Part shown: piece after piece, positions 9,472 to 18,314 of the stretch
How the letters are laid out: every line of letters begins with the position of its first letter
Position numbering within the stretch: the stretch's first letter is position 1
Assembly: GCA_002212725.1 (NCBI GenBank)
Contig: MTCR01000083.1
Coordinates: 1-33,652 of the forward strand
Direction of reading: 5' to 3'
DNA: 33,652 nucleotides
DNA from: Sphingobacteriales bacterium TSM_CSM
GTDB taxonomy: Bacteria; Bacteroidota; Bacteroidia; Chitinophagales; UBA2359
Made by a program: the position numbers and the translations under genes
The notes under the pieces: generated by a model
The model's input: the letters and a program-made list of their open reading frames with translations, nothing else
Database searches by the model: none
Told to the model about the DNA's origin: nothing

Positions 9472-9518
9472 TAACCCGCCACAGCCTTAACCACCCCGGT
9501 TAAGGCTGTGGCGGGTTA
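9472..9518. terminator. Strong bidirectional intrinsic terminator
   Basis: A perfect 21-bp stem (arms 9472-9492 and 9498-9518, 5-nt loop) lies between two convergent genes. T-rich DNA follows the stem on both strands (a broken T-run after 9518 on plus; attgcttttt after it on minus), so it can end both transcripts. Confidence 0.9.
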
Positions 9519-9527
9519 AAAGTTTTG

Positions 9528-11843
9528 CTACTTCTTTTTGTATTTTGCGGGTATAGGGTTATTGGCTGAAGCCGAATCCCACAAGATGTTAACCACCCAC
9601 CAACGATTGTTATCGTACACCAGTTGTATGCTGTTAATGCCCGATGCAATTACAGGGCCGTTTACCTGTTCACGGCTTTCGTATGCGCTCATTACCTGTG
9701 CAATATTGCCAAACTGTTCCAACGTGCGGCCGGTTTCTTTTTCGTAGAAAGAAACCATAGCAGATTCCTGGGCAGCTTCAATAAATTCGGTGAGGCTGAA
9801 GTTGCGGTAAACAGATTGCCCCGATGTATTGGCAGCTACCGAAATGAGGCGGGCATCGGGTTTGCAAAGGGCACGCAGGCGGTTCCAGTCTTTACCCGCC
9901 AAAACACCCGAAATGGATTGGTACAGGTTGCTGACAATGCTGTCAATTGAAGCCACTTTATCGGGTGCAATATCATAAGCGGCAAGTTTTGGCGCCTGCA
10001 ACCAGGCTTTGCGCACAGCCAGTTGTTTTTGCGAGGGTGTGCCGTTCAGCCGCAGTTGGTGATAGCGTTTTTTATCCATTCGGGCGGCAGGGGCTTTAAG
10101 TTCCAGTTCCTGTCCGTTTCTAAGCACCATAACCCGCATGGTATCACCATCTTTTAAACCGGCTGTGGCATTTTTAAAGAAATTTTCCATGTCGGTCAGG
10201 TCAATTTCTTTGCCGTTTATTTTCAGCAATTCGTCGCCGGGCTGATACCCCATTTGGAGGCCAAAGGTGTTGGTTTCGTCAATTTCCTGTATGGTGAGGT
10301 GGTAAGTTTGGGGGTTGAAACCAATGCTGGCGTTGCCGCCAATAGAAAAATCGGAGTAGGTTTCTTCGGCAATGTAATCTAATCCTGCCAGGTCAAAAAT
10401 TTCGCGGTAGGGCAGGGGTTGGTTTCCGCTTACATAGGCGGCAAAGAATTTACCAATTTCGGGGTTGGTTAAGGCGGTAATATCGGCAAACAGTTGTTCA
10501 TCTTTAAAGGGTTTATCTTTTCCGTATTTGCCCGATAAATCGGTTATAAGTTGCCGCAAGGAGTATTTTCCGCCCGACATGGCAAGCAGTTTAAGGTCTA
10601 AGCACAAACTGATGAGCGCCCCTTTTTCATACACATTCTGGTATTGCGAGGCATACACATCGGCGCTGCCGCGGCTCATTACGGTAAAAGGCAACGTATC
10701 GTTGTAGTATTGGGTGGCATTAATTATTTTTTCACGCACCTTATCAAGGTATTCTTCGGGGGTTATTAACCCGTATTGCACCTGCACATGGCTGGCGGCA
10801 TACTCGGTACTGCCTTCGTACAGCCACAGGTGTTCCGACATTTCGGGCTTGCTGAAGTTAAAATAATGTATTTGTTCTGCGTGCAAATTAAGCGGCGTTA
10901 CTATGTGGAAAAACTCATGCGCTGCCACATCAACAATAAATGGTATGAGCACTTCCTGCGGGTACTCCGGCAGGTAGTAAAAAGAGGAGTAGGAGTGCTC
11001 CAGAGCGCCCTGCATACGCGATGATTCTGCCGGAGGTACGAAGTAAAAAAGGAAGGCGTATTTTTTTACCGGCAGGTGGTCGCCACCCAGGTAATCTTTA
11101 ATGGCATGAAGCATGTTGCTGAGGCTGTTGGCCACATACCCCGATTGTACCAGGCCATTGGGCGAAAAAACCGATACCAGCACCTGTGTACCGGCAATAT
11201 TGATGGTGGTGGTGTCGGGGCGGTTATACATGATGGGTGCATCAGCAAGTAGTCCGTAGTTGGGCGTAACAAATACATCTTGTTTTGCCGTAGTGCTTTC
11301 GGGAATTAAGCCGCTGGAGCCGTAAAATTCGGCAGGTTTGGTTATTTCTACCCGGTAGGGCAGGTTTTCCATTCCTTCAAGGTAACCAAAAAAACCATGT
11401 GTATTCACCACTATGTTTTGTTGTTCCTGTATGTTGGTGCCTGCCATGGGGTAAACGGGCACATCGCCATGGTCGGCATCAAAGGTATCATTTACCTTGT
11501 AGGTTATTTTACCCAGTTTATTGGCTTTTGCAATTTGCCAGCCGTTGGTGTCTATTTGTTTTACTTTCAGGGGTTTACCTTTGGTATCAAATGCTTTAAA
11601 ATCGGCAATAAAGCGTCCGAAATCGGAAACGGCATAGGTGCCCGGTATAATTTTGGGCATGCGGTACACGGCGGTGGCGGCGCTTACCGGTGGGGGGAGC
11701 AGGGTAATGGTTATTTGGTCGTTGGTAACACTGCCCACATCCATATTGAAGCGGTACGAACCGGCAGATTGGGCTATTGCGCCCGTTTGGGGCAAACATA
11801 CAAAAAGCAAAACAAAGATTACAAAAGAAATGTGCTTGTTCAT
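9528..11843 (-). CDS. M61-family metallopeptidase with PDZ and C-terminal NTF2-like domain
   Basis: This 771-aa exported protein has a signal peptide (about 1-25) and an N-terminal beta domain. The gluzincin core carries HEFFH at 309-313 and the third zinc ligand in LYEGSTEY (E343). A PDZ domain at about 520-583 includes MGYQPGDELLKINGKEI. Family M61 (glycyl aminopeptidase type) proteins are usually near 600 aa. The extra 140 residues at about 625-760 look like an NTF2/SnoaL-type alpha+beta domain (long first helix, KDWNRLRAL, then FIEAAQ and a C-terminal NNRWWVVNILW strand); this assignment is by eye. The role is probably periplasmic or surface peptidase activity on N-terminal Gly/Ala peptides, by family analogy. 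It lies 188 bp downstream of the prohibitin-like gene on the same strand and is terminated by the hairpin at 9472-9518. Confidence 0.9.
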   Translation of the reverse strand: MNKHISFVIFVLLFVCLPQTGAIAQSAGSYRFNMDVGSVTNDQITITLLPPPVSAATAVYRMPKIIPGTYAVSDFGRFIADFKAFDTKGKPLKVKQIDTNGWQIAKANKLGKITYKVNDTFDADHGDVPVYPMAGTNIQEQQNIVVNTHGFFGYLEGMENLPYRVEITKPAEFYGSSGLIPESTTAKQDVFVTPNYGLLADAPIMYNRPDTTTINIAGTQVLVSVFSPNGLVQSGYVANSLSNMLHAIKDYLGGDHLPVKKYAFLFYFVPPAESSRMQGALEHSYSSFYYLPEYPQEVLIPFIVDVAAHEFFHIVTPLNLHAEQIHYFNFSKPEMSEHLWLYEGSTEYAASHVQVQYGLITPEEYLDKVREKIINATQYYNDTLPFTVMSRGSADVYASQYQNVYEKGALISLCLDLKLLAMSGGKYSLRQLITDLSGKYGKDKPFKDEQLFADITALTNPEIGKFFAAYVSGNQPLPYREIFDLAGLDYIAEETYSDFSIGGNASIGFNPQTYHLTIQEIDETNTFGLQMGYQPGDELLKINGKEIDLTDMENFFKNATAGLKDGDTMRVMVLRNGQELELKAPAARMDKKRYHQLRLNGTPSQKQLAVRKAWLQAPKLAAYDIAPDKVASIDSIVSNLYQSISGVLAGKDWNRLRALCKPDARLISVAANTSGQSVYRNFSLTEFIEAAQESAMVSFYEKETGRTLEQFGNIAQVMSAYESREQVNGPVIASGINSIQLVYDNNRWWVVNILWDSASANNPIPAKYKKK

Positions 11844-12031
11844 TTGAATGCGTACTTAAAACACTCCGCTGTGTTTGTTGGGGGTAACCCGGTAAAACAA
11901 CCTGCGGGTTGGTTAATTAATTGCAAGATAGTGATTTGGTAAAAGACAGGGAAAAATGCTGTACATGCGCGCAAGACGCAGACACCAAAAAGTAAAAACA
12001 ATTTGATGAAGTAAAGGTTCTGAAACAAATG

Positions 12032-12847
12032 CTAATCTCCCAAAATAATAGGCAGCCCGTTTTTACCCGACCCGATTACCACCACTTTGCTGTTTTGCGA
12101 TTCTGCCAGACTTTGAGTGGCTTCTATGCCTTTCCAGCGCAGGTATTGGTCGCTTAATCCCTGGTTTACAATTTCCTGAAATGCCTTAATACCTTCGGCT
12201 TCAATGCGTTTGCGCTCGGCTTCCTTGCGTTCTTTGGCTATGCGAAACTCATATTGCTCTTTTTCCTGCTGTTGCACCAATTTGTATTGTATAGCCTGTT
12301 CAATGGTGGCGGGCAGTTTTATTGAGCGCAGGTTTACCGCCTTCAGTTCAATATACTTGCTTTGCAATGTAATTTCTACCATATGCTGTATGCCAAACCT
12401 TACCGAGTCGCGTTTAGATGAATACACTTGTTCGGGTGTGTATTTACCAATTACCTCGCGAGAGGCAGAGCGAACCACGTCTTTCACAATTTTTTCGGCA
12501 TAATCGGGGCCAATTTCTTCGTGCAGGTAGCCCAATTTGGCAGCAACGGGGTTAAACCGCACCGATATATCCACGGTAATGGGCAATCCGTCGCTTGACA
12601 GTACATCCATGGTTTCTTCGCGTATCTGTTCGCGCATATCATATACAATCATGGTGTTCCATGGGGCAACCACATGAAACCCTTGCCCGAAAACATAGTC
12701 TTTGTCTAAGCCGCCGCCAAATTTTTTAAACAATACACCTTTTTCACCGGTATGAATGGTAATAAAGGTGCTGCTGGTAATCATAATGAGTACTACAACG
12801 CCTACGGCTAAAAGACTCAACGTGCGAATAATTCTTTGCTGGTTCAT
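12032..12847 (-). CDS. Prohibitin-like SPFH/band-7 membrane protein
   Basis: This 271-aa protein has one N-terminal membrane segment (about 9-30), then the SPFH/band-7 domain starting TGEKGVLFKKFGGGLDKDYVFGQGFH, typical of prohibitins. A charged helical region rich in E/K/R follows (about 190-225, QQEKEQYEFRIAKERKEAERKR), then a hydrophobic tail ending GLPIILGD. Bacterial prohibitins form large membrane-anchored rings that organise membrane microdomains or restrain proteases such as FtsH; the partner is unknown here. It lies 124 bp after the sensor-kinase gene on the same strand. No exact promoter match was seen in that gap, so co-transcription with the kinase is possible. Confidence 0.88.
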   Translation of the reverse strand: MNQQRIIRTLSLLAVGVVVLIMITSSTFITIHTGEKGVLFKKFGGGLDKDYVFGQGFHVVAPWNTMIVYDMREQIREETMDVLSSDGLPITVDISVRFNPVAAKLGYLHEEIGPDYAEKIVKDVVRSASREVIGKYTPEQVYSSKRDSVRFGIQHMVEITLQSKYIELKAVNLRSIKLPATIEQAIQYKLVQQQEKEQYEFRIAKERKEAERKRIEAEGIKAFQEIVNQGLSDQYLRWKGIEATQSLAESQNSKVVVIGSGKNGLPIILGD

Positions 12848-12971
12848 AATTGCTGATTTTTTATTAGAGATGCTTTTGTTATTGTGATTTTTTCAATGTG
12901 CCGATAATTTTGTGCCGGTTAAAATTAGTACAACAAAAAAGGCAAAAAAGTTTCGGGGCATACAACAAACG

Positions 12972-15560
12972 TTACAGGGTAACAACAGGTATGGTAATTT
13001 TTACCTCGGTTCCCGATGGCATTTTATCGGGTGCGCAAAGGTCGGTAATATGCACTTCAATCGGTTTCCTGAGCAAGCGGTTCAGCAGCGCCAGCCTTTC
13101 GCGCGGGTTTACCGTGCCAATGCCTGTACCATTGCGGTTGCCTTCCAGTTCTTTGGCTTTGGTTCTGCCAATGCCGTTATCGGTTACTGTGCAAAGCAGC
13201 ACATCGGGTTGCGGCTGTTCAAAGCAAATGCTTAGTTGCCGGTTGCCTTCGGTTTTTCTTAGCAAGCCGTGTTGCAAGGCATTTTCAACATACGGTTGTA
13301 TGAGCATGGGCGGTATGCCCGTTTCGCTTTTTACAATGTCTGGCGAAACGGTAATTGCATAGCCAAACATATCTTTAAACCTGAGCGCTTCAATTTGCAG
13401 GTACAATTGCAGGTATTCAATTTCTTCTTCCAGGCTAATGTAGGAGCGTTGCGAGTTGTTGAGCACCTTGCGTATGAGGGTGGCAAACACAGACAGATAC
13501 CGGTTGGCCGACAGTTTGTCGTTTTGAGTAATGAAATATTGTATGGCATTGAGCGAGTTAAATATGAAATGCGGGTTCATTTGTGTGCGAAGCGCCATTT
13601 GTTCCGATTCTACCATGCGGTGTTGCAATTCGCTGCGGTCTTTATAATACGATACGACTATGTAAGCGGCTCCAATGATGCCCGATGCCAGCAACAGCAG
13701 CGCCACCAATTTAAAATACCAGGTTTGCCAATAGGGCGGACTGATAAACAACGCAACCGAAGCGGTTTGCCTGCTCATGCGCCCCCATTTATCATAAGCT
13801 ACCACTCTGAAAACATAGTTTCGGGGCGGCAGCGAGGGGTATTGTACCAGAGGTATGCCGGTTTGCAGCCACCCTTTATGCAATCCCTCTAATTGGTAGA
13901 GGTATTGCAGTTTGCCCCCCAACCGGTAAGAAATGCCCGTAAACTCAATGGTAATGTTGTTTTGGTTGTATCGGAGGCGGTAGTTGCTGCTTAAAGGCAC
14001 CGGTTGGTTCCATACCTTAAAGGAAGTGAGGTAAACGGGTGGCGGTGCTGCTGTGTCGGGTTTCAGGTTTGGAACAGGAAAAAGGGTTAACCCGTTTACC
14101 GTAGCCACCCAAACCGAATCTGCATAAACCCATACATCGTTCACAAAATCAGAAGCCAGCCCGTCTGCGGTAGTAAAGTTAGTTATACTTGTTGTATTCG
14201 CCTCCATGTTTTGCAGCGTAATGAGGTTTAGCCCGTTGTTGGTGGCCACCCAAATGCGGTTTTGGTCATCGGCAAAAATGGCGTTGCAGTTGTTGCTGCT
14301 AAGGCCGTTTGCCGTAGTTAAATGCAGCAGCAAGTTATTCTTTTTTACCAGCACACCGGTATCGGCTGTTGCCAGCCATAACCGGTTTATGTCATCGGCG
14401 CAGAGGTCATTTACAGGTTTTGACAGCAGGGGCGCCTTGTTGCCTAAGTAGTAGTTTTTGCCCTTTTCATTCCGGTAAAGTCCGCCCGATGTGCCAACCC
14501 ACAATATACCGTCGGGGGCAACGGCCAGGGCGTTTACCTGTTGCCGAATGGGTAAAATGGCAATTTCGGTACCGGTTTTGGTATTAATTTGGGCGGGGAA
14601 TTGGTATTTACCCACCCAAAGCAGGCTGTTTTGAGCATAAGCTAGCGAGGTTGTGGGGGTTAAATTGAGTACAAACCAATCGGTTTGCGGGTTCATGAAG
14701 TACAGACCGCCGTCTGTGGCAAACCATGTGTTGTTGTTTTGGTCAAAGGCAATATCGTTAATGCGGTTAAAAGAGTTGGCGGCATTGCCAATGGAAAAAC
14801 TTTGCCACTGATTGCTGTTTACAGAAAGTTGCGCCACACTGCCCCTGCCGGTACCTGCCCAAACACTTCCTCGGCTGTTGCCTTTTACCGAGTAAATATT
14901 GTTTGCCGGCAGCCCGCTATCTGTGGTAAAAGTAAGCACGTTGGGGTGCGAAAGCAAAAACACGCCGTCGTCTAAGGTGCAAAACCAATAATTGCCTTCG
15001 CGGTCTTTGAGTATAGCGGTAATGGTTTTACGAGGCAGAAGCGGTTGTACTTTGAGTTGGTTGGTCTGGTAGTTGGTGCAGCGGTATGCGCCGCCTCCCC
15101 AGGTTCCAATCCACAAGGTTTGCGGGTTTTCGCGCAGGGTGCAGCTTACCGGTTGCAGGAAAAAACTGTTTTGGTTGGGCAGCAGATTTTGCCAGGCGCT
15201 ATCGGGTTTGTTGTACAGGGCGTTTTGGTATTCAATAGCAGCATCGGTGCGGTTAACCGGCAGCCAAAGTTCGGTTTTCAGGTGGTTGTTCAAATTTTGA
15301 GCATATATGGGCGGCACATCGGCGGGTGTGGTATAGCAAAAAAAGTTTTGCCCGCTAAAGAGGCAAACTCCCGTTGATGTGGAAATCCAGATATACCCAA
15401 GGCTATCTTGCACTATGTTGTAGGTTTGCATGGTAGGCAGGCCATTGTCTATGCTGTAATGCCGGTACATGGGCTGTTGTGCGCCGGCCGCAGCCGGGCA
15501 GAGCAGGTACAACAGGGCAATGAACAACAATACAAGGCTGATTTTCGGAATAGGCAACAT
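12972..15560 (-). CDS. LytS-type sensor histidine kinase with beta-propeller sensor
   Basis: This 862-aa protein has a signal peptide (1-27) and a periplasmic two-component-regulator propeller with about ten visible blade signatures of the form GxxWxxTxxG(V/L) between residues 50 and 495. A Y_Y_Y-type beta domain (about 525-605) and one membrane helix (about 614-636) follow. The kinase core is of the PF06580 type: MNPHFIFNSLNAIQYF with phospho-acceptor H664, an N box at PYVENALQHG (N760), and DNGIGR at 794-799. It is not a hybrid kinase, since no receiver or AraC domain is present, and no LytTR response regulator lies beside it in this window, so its partner must be elsewhere. It is divergent from the ECF sigma-factor gene, with 164 bp between their starts. 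Confidence 0.9.
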   Translation of the reverse strand: MLPIPKISLVLLFIALLYLLCPAAAGAQQPMYRHYSIDNGLPTMQTYNIVQDSLGYIWISTSTGVCLFSGQNFFCYTTPADVPPIYAQNLNNHLKTELWLPVNRTDAAIEYQNALYNKPDSAWQNLLPNQNSFFLQPVSCTLRENPQTLWIGTWGGGAYRCTNYQTNQLKVQPLLPRKTITAILKDREGNYWFCTLDDGVFLLSHPNVLTFTTDSGLPANNIYSVKGNSRGSVWAGTGRGSVAQLSVNSNQWQSFSIGNAANSFNRINDIAFDQNNNTWFATDGGLYFMNPQTDWFVLNLTPTTSLAYAQNSLLWVGKYQFPAQINTKTGTEIAILPIRQQVNALAVAPDGILWVGTSGGLYRNEKGKNYYLGNKAPLLSKPVNDLCADDINRLWLATADTGVLVKKNNLLLHLTTANGLSSNNCNAIFADDQNRIWVATNNGLNLITLQNMEANTTSITNFTTADGLASDFVNDVWVYADSVWVATVNGLTLFPVPNLKPDTAAPPPVYLTSFKVWNQPVPLSSNYRLRYNQNNITIEFTGISYRLGGKLQYLYQLEGLHKGWLQTGIPLVQYPSLPPRNYVFRVVAYDKWGRMSRQTASVALFISPPYWQTWYFKLVALLLLASGIIGAAYIVVSYYKDRSELQHRMVESEQMALRTQMNPHFIFNSLNAIQYFITQNDKLSANRYLSVFATLIRKVLNNSQRSYISLEEEIEYLQLYLQIEALRFKDMFGYAITVSPDIVKSETGIPPMLIQPYVENALQHGLLRKTEGNRQLSICFEQPQPDVLLCTVTDNGIGRTKAKELEGNRNGTGIGTVNPRERLALLNRLLRKPIEVHITDLCAPDKMPSGTEVKITIPVVTL

Positions 15561-15724
15561 TATGCGGGGTCTTTAAAGTGGTAAACCGCCGGGCAGAGGC
15601 ATTACAGCTACAAATTAAAGCAAATACTTTATCAAAATACATTTTTTTCTTACCTTGCGCAAAAATTGTTGCTTACTTTGAGTACATGGTAAGCACACGT
15701 ATTCATAAAGCTAAACACTTGTAT

Positions 15725-16330
15725 ATGGAAGATACCAGCAAAGAGCAATATATGTCTGATACCGAGCGCAACCGCATTGTTGAAAGCGAATTTATACCCC
15801 AGTTGGATGCATTGTACAACTTTGCCTACCGCCTTACCTATAACGATACCGATGCCGAAGACCTGGTGCAGGAAACCATGCTGAAAGCCTGCCGCTCTGT
15901 TGAGTCTTACCAGTTGGGAACTAATGCCAAAGCATGGTTGTTTACCATATTGCGGCACGTGTTTATTAACGATTACCGCAAGAAAAGCAAAATGCCCCAA
16001 AGAGGAAGCATAGAAGATATTGAAAAACACCACCATGCACAGGAGGGAACCAAAGGCAAACATCTTGACCTTAGCCATGAAGCATTTCGGGATATGATGG
16101 GCGATGAAGTGCTGGCGGCTATTGAATCCCTGTCGGAAGAATTTAAAACCATCATTCTGTTAGACCTTGAAGACTTTAAATATGCCGAAATGGCCGAAAT
16201 TATAAACATACCGGTAGGAACCGTGCGCTCGCGCCTGTTCAGGGCCCGAAAAGAGCTGAAAAAGAAATTGCGCGACTATGCCGACCACATGGGCTATGAC
16301 GATCAGGAAGACGCTGAACCGGTTGAATAA
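15725..16330 (+). CDS. ECF-type RNA polymerase sigma factor
   Basis: The 201-aa product has region 2 at about 20-85 (LYNFAYRLTYNDTDAEDLVQET, then AWLFTILRHVFINDYRKK) and region 4 at about 130-185 (LSEEFKTIILL, YAEMAEIINIPVGTVRSRLFRARKEL). It would redirect RNA polymerase to a small regulon. The frame is open back to 15578, with ATGs at 15686, 15725 and 15752. A near-consensus -7 element (TACTTTG, one base short) at 15674-15680 would place the transcript start close to 15687, so 15725 is favoured and 15752 is the alternative. No recognisable anti-sigma gene (zinc-binding or FecR type) follows; a small charged ORF is next. Confidence 0.9.
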   Translation: MEDTSKEQYMSDTERNRIVESEFIPQLDALYNFAYRLTYNDTDAEDLVQETMLKACRSVESYQLGTNAKAWLFTILRHVFINDYRKKSKMPQRGSIEDIEKHHHAQEGTKGKHLDLSHEAFRDMMGDEVLAAIESLSEEFKTIILLDLEDFKYAEMAEIINIPVGTVRSRLFRARKELKKKLRDYADHMGYDDQEDAEPVE

Positions 16331-16426
16331 GTACACCCGAAAACACCCTCATGCCGTTATGAAACACCGCCAAAACAGCCGTTTTGAACAAAATGTCCGA
16401 AAATTTGTTCGTGAGGTGAAAAAAAA

Positions 16427-16457
16427 TTGCTTCTTTCCGAAACTTTTTATAAATTTG
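16427..16457 (+). promoter_or_regulatory. Bacteroidota-type promoter upstream of the 85-aa ORF
   Basis: TTG at 16427-16429, a 20-bp spacer and TAAATTTG at 16450-16457 match the -33/-7 consensus exactly. Transcription would start near 16464, giving a 64-nt A-rich leader to the ATG at 16528. Confidence 0.65.
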
Positions 16458-16527
16458 AAAGTCAAATAAAGCAGTTAACCACATAAAAATTACAGCCAAA
16501 AAAAGTTTAATTTTAAAATCGCAAAAT

Positions 16528-16785
16528 ATGAAATCGAAACCAGATGCGTACCAGCGCAATAACCAAACCGCAACAGAAAACAACGGAAAAGGCAAAACCG
16601 ATGAAACGGTAAAGTCAAAACTGTTGCCCAACGAGGTAAAGCAAAACCACAGAACCGGAAATAATATTGACACATCGCCGGTTACGTTAAAAGAGTTTTT
16701 GCATAATAAATTACCCCGCAAAACAGTTTCAGACCGGCTGGTATCTTCTATAAAAGAGAAAATTAAAGCTTTTCATTTGCTGTAA
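16528..16785 (+). CDS. Small charged hypothetical protein
   Basis: An 85-aa product with no recognised domain. The first 50 residues are polar and low in complexity (many N, K, T, Q, E), probably disordered; the last 35 (PVTLKEFLHNKLP onward) could form an amphipathic helix. There are no membrane segments and no cysteines. What supports it as a real gene is the exact-match promoter 70 bp upstream. Being the first gene after the ECF sigma factor makes a regulatory link conceivable, but nothing in the sequence demonstrates one, and its own promoter argues against a simple operon. Confidence 0.55.
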   Translation: MKSKPDAYQRNNQTATENNGKGKTDETVKSKLLPNEVKQNHRTGNNIDTSPVTLKEFLHNKLPRKTVSDRLVSSIKEKIKAFHLL

Positions 16786-16942
16786 GTCAGATTAGCAAGT
16801 TTCTTTACGTTAAATATTAAATTCAGGTCGCTGAAAAGTGGCAGCATGCAATGTTTTACCCATACTGTAAGGTAAAACGGCGGCGGCAAACTGCAGCAAC
16901 CTATAACGCCCATAAAATTTACCCGTGGCACAACAGAGCGGT

Positions 16943-17851
16943 ATGCAATTAACCGAATTGTATGAACAGGTAACCACCGGTAATTTTCGGGCATTGGCCC
17001 GGGCCATTTCACTGGTAGAAAACGAAATACCGGGCTATGAGCAGTTTATGCAACAACTTACTTTTACCCAATCTACCCCGGTTATTGGCATTACCGGTCC
17101 GCCCGGCGCCGGTAAAAGTTCTTTGGTAAATGCACTGGTGGATAGTTTGCTTGCCCAAAACGCCAAAATTGCCATTCTTGCCATTGACCCCACCTCGCCT
17201 TTTAACTACGGCGCGCTGCTGGGCGACAGAATAAGGCTTGCCCAACATTTTAACAATCCTCATGTTTATATTCGTTCAATGGCTACCCGCGGCTCATTAG
17301 GCGGTTTGTCTGATAAAATTATTGAAGTTACCGATGTGGTGCGCAACGCCCCGTTTGACTATATTTTTATTGAAACCGTAGGCGTGGGGCAGTCGGAAGT
17401 GGAAATTGCCGGTTTGGCCGATACCACCATAGTGGTAATGGTTCCCGAAGCAGGCGATGAAATTCAAACAATGAAATCGGGCATTATGGAAATTGCCGAT
17501 ATTTTTGCGGTGAACAAAGCCGACCGCGACAGCGCCGATGCCTTTGCCCGGAACCTTGGTAAAATGCTGCACGAAAAACCCGCAGCCGCCTGGAATGTGC
17601 CGGTGGTTAAAACCATTGCCAATAAAAACGAGGGTATAACCGAACTGTTGCTGCAAATACAAAAACATACCCGACTTAACCAGCTTAACCCCAAAAAAGC
17701 CTTTCTGCTGGCACAAAAAGCATTGCAGCTTATACAAAAACAGCGCATGAAAGACATTGACCGCATAGGGTTAAAAAACCAAATTGCACAGTTATTGGCA
17801 CAAGGCCGGCATTTTAACCTCTACCGCTTTATTGAAAAATATTACACCTGA
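16943..17851 (+). CDS. meaB: MeaB/ArgK-family G-protein chaperone
   Basis: The 302-aa GTPase has a P-loop GPPGAGKSS at about 52-60 and a second acidic motif in AILAIDPTSPF. The switch region around GDRIRL and RSMATRGSLGGLS is characteristic of this family, followed by DYIFIETVGVGQSEVE and the base-recognition NKAD. A C-terminal helical dimerisation region follows. MeaB loads and protects the adenosylcobalamin of methylmalonyl-CoA mutase; the mutase genes are not in this window. The ATG at 16943 was preferred over an in-frame GTG at 16925 because ATG is far more common; the difference is six residues. Length and motif order fit the family (300-330 aa). Confidence 0.92.
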   Translation: MQLTELYEQVTTGNFRALARAISLVENEIPGYEQFMQQLTFTQSTPVIGITGPPGAGKSSLVNALVDSLLAQNAKIAILAIDPTSPFNYGALLGDRIRLAQHFNNPHVYIRSMATRGSLGGLSDKIIEVTDVVRNAPFDYIFIETVGVGQSEVEIAGLADTTIVVMVPEAGDEIQTMKSGIMEIADIFAVNKADRDSADAFARNLGKMLHEKPAAAWNVPVVKTIANKNEGITELLLQIQKHTRLNQLNPKKAFLLAQKALQLIQKQRMKDIDRIGLKNQIAQLLAQGRHFNLYRFIEKYYT

Positions 17852-17919
17852 ACGCACAAAAGCCCAACTGTTTTATGTTATTAAGTATGCGGTAAAACAA
17901 AGACTTTATTTTCAAACAC

Positions 17920-17947
17920 CGGCAAGCCGCTTTTTGTGAACTTGCCG
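17920..17947. terminator. Hairpin between meaB and the tatA-like gene
   Basis: A 7-bp perfect stem (cggcaag/cttgccg) with a 14-nt T-rich loop lies 69 bp after the meaB stop and 39 bp before the next -7 element. The missing U-tract makes intrinsic termination uncertain. Confidence 0.3.
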
Positions 17948-17985
17948 AAAGAAAAACAGGGTAGTGCAGTACCGCAAAAAAGTTG

Positions 17986-17993
17986 TACTTTTG
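17986..17993 (+). promoter_or_regulatory. -7 element of the tatA-like gene
   Basis: TACTTTTG matches TAnnTTTG exactly; no TTG sits at the right distance upstream. The predicted start near 18000 favours the ATG at 18021 over the earlier in-frame start at 17964. Confidence 0.5.
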
Positions 17994-18020
17994 TATTCAC
18001 AAACTAAAAACAGTAACAAC

Positions 18021-18257
18021 ATGCATACCATTTTATTGCTCTCTATGCCCGGTGGTGGCGAAATGATTTTAATTTTGCTGGTAATTTTACTCCTTTTCGG
18101 TGGTAAAAAAATTCCCGAACTGGCACGCGGTTTAGGGCGTGGTATCAGGGAGTTTAATCAGGCTAAAAGTTCTATTCAACAGGAACTTGAAGAAGGAATA
18201 GAGGAAGATGTTACGCCGCAGCGCACCAAAAAAGGCAGCACGGTTACCAAAGAGTAA
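18021..18257 (+). CDS. tatA: TatA/E-like twin-arginine translocase subunit
   Basis: This 78-aa protein shows the TatA plan: a short N-terminal membrane helix ([20 protein letters not shown], residues 14-33), the hinge with the [14 protein letters not shown] signature, an amphipathic helix ([18 protein letters not shown]) and a polar acidic-basic tail. TatA oligomers form the pore-like element through which folded proteins with twin-arginine signals leave the cytoplasm. No tatC is next to it; in many Bacteroidota the Tat genes are dispersed. The N-terminus carries an extra [14 protein letters not shown] ahead of the helix. The start follows from the -7 element at 17986, which lies inside the longer reading frame. 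Confidence 0.88.
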   Translation: MHTILLLSMPGGGEMILILLVILLLFGGKKIPELARGLGRGIREFNQAKSSIQQELEEGIEEDVTPQRTKKGSTVTKE

Positions 18258-18258
18258 A

Positions 18259-18278
18259 AGCCTGCAAAACAACAGGCT
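18259..18278. terminator. Short hairpin between convergent tatA-like and polA genes
   Basis: A 6-bp stem (agcctg/caggct, 8-nt loop) immediately follows the tatA-like stop codon and lies 37 bp from the polA stop on the other strand. It has no T-run, so its role as terminator is weak. Confidence 0.25.
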
Positions 18279-18314
18279 GTTGTGTCGGGCTTTATTGCAG
18301 CCGGCGCAGTGTTG

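Noticed and set aside
16359-16469. 36-aa ORF after the sigma factor gene
   Set aside because: It runs through the exact-match promoter of the next gene and has no recognisable features; at most a chance frame.
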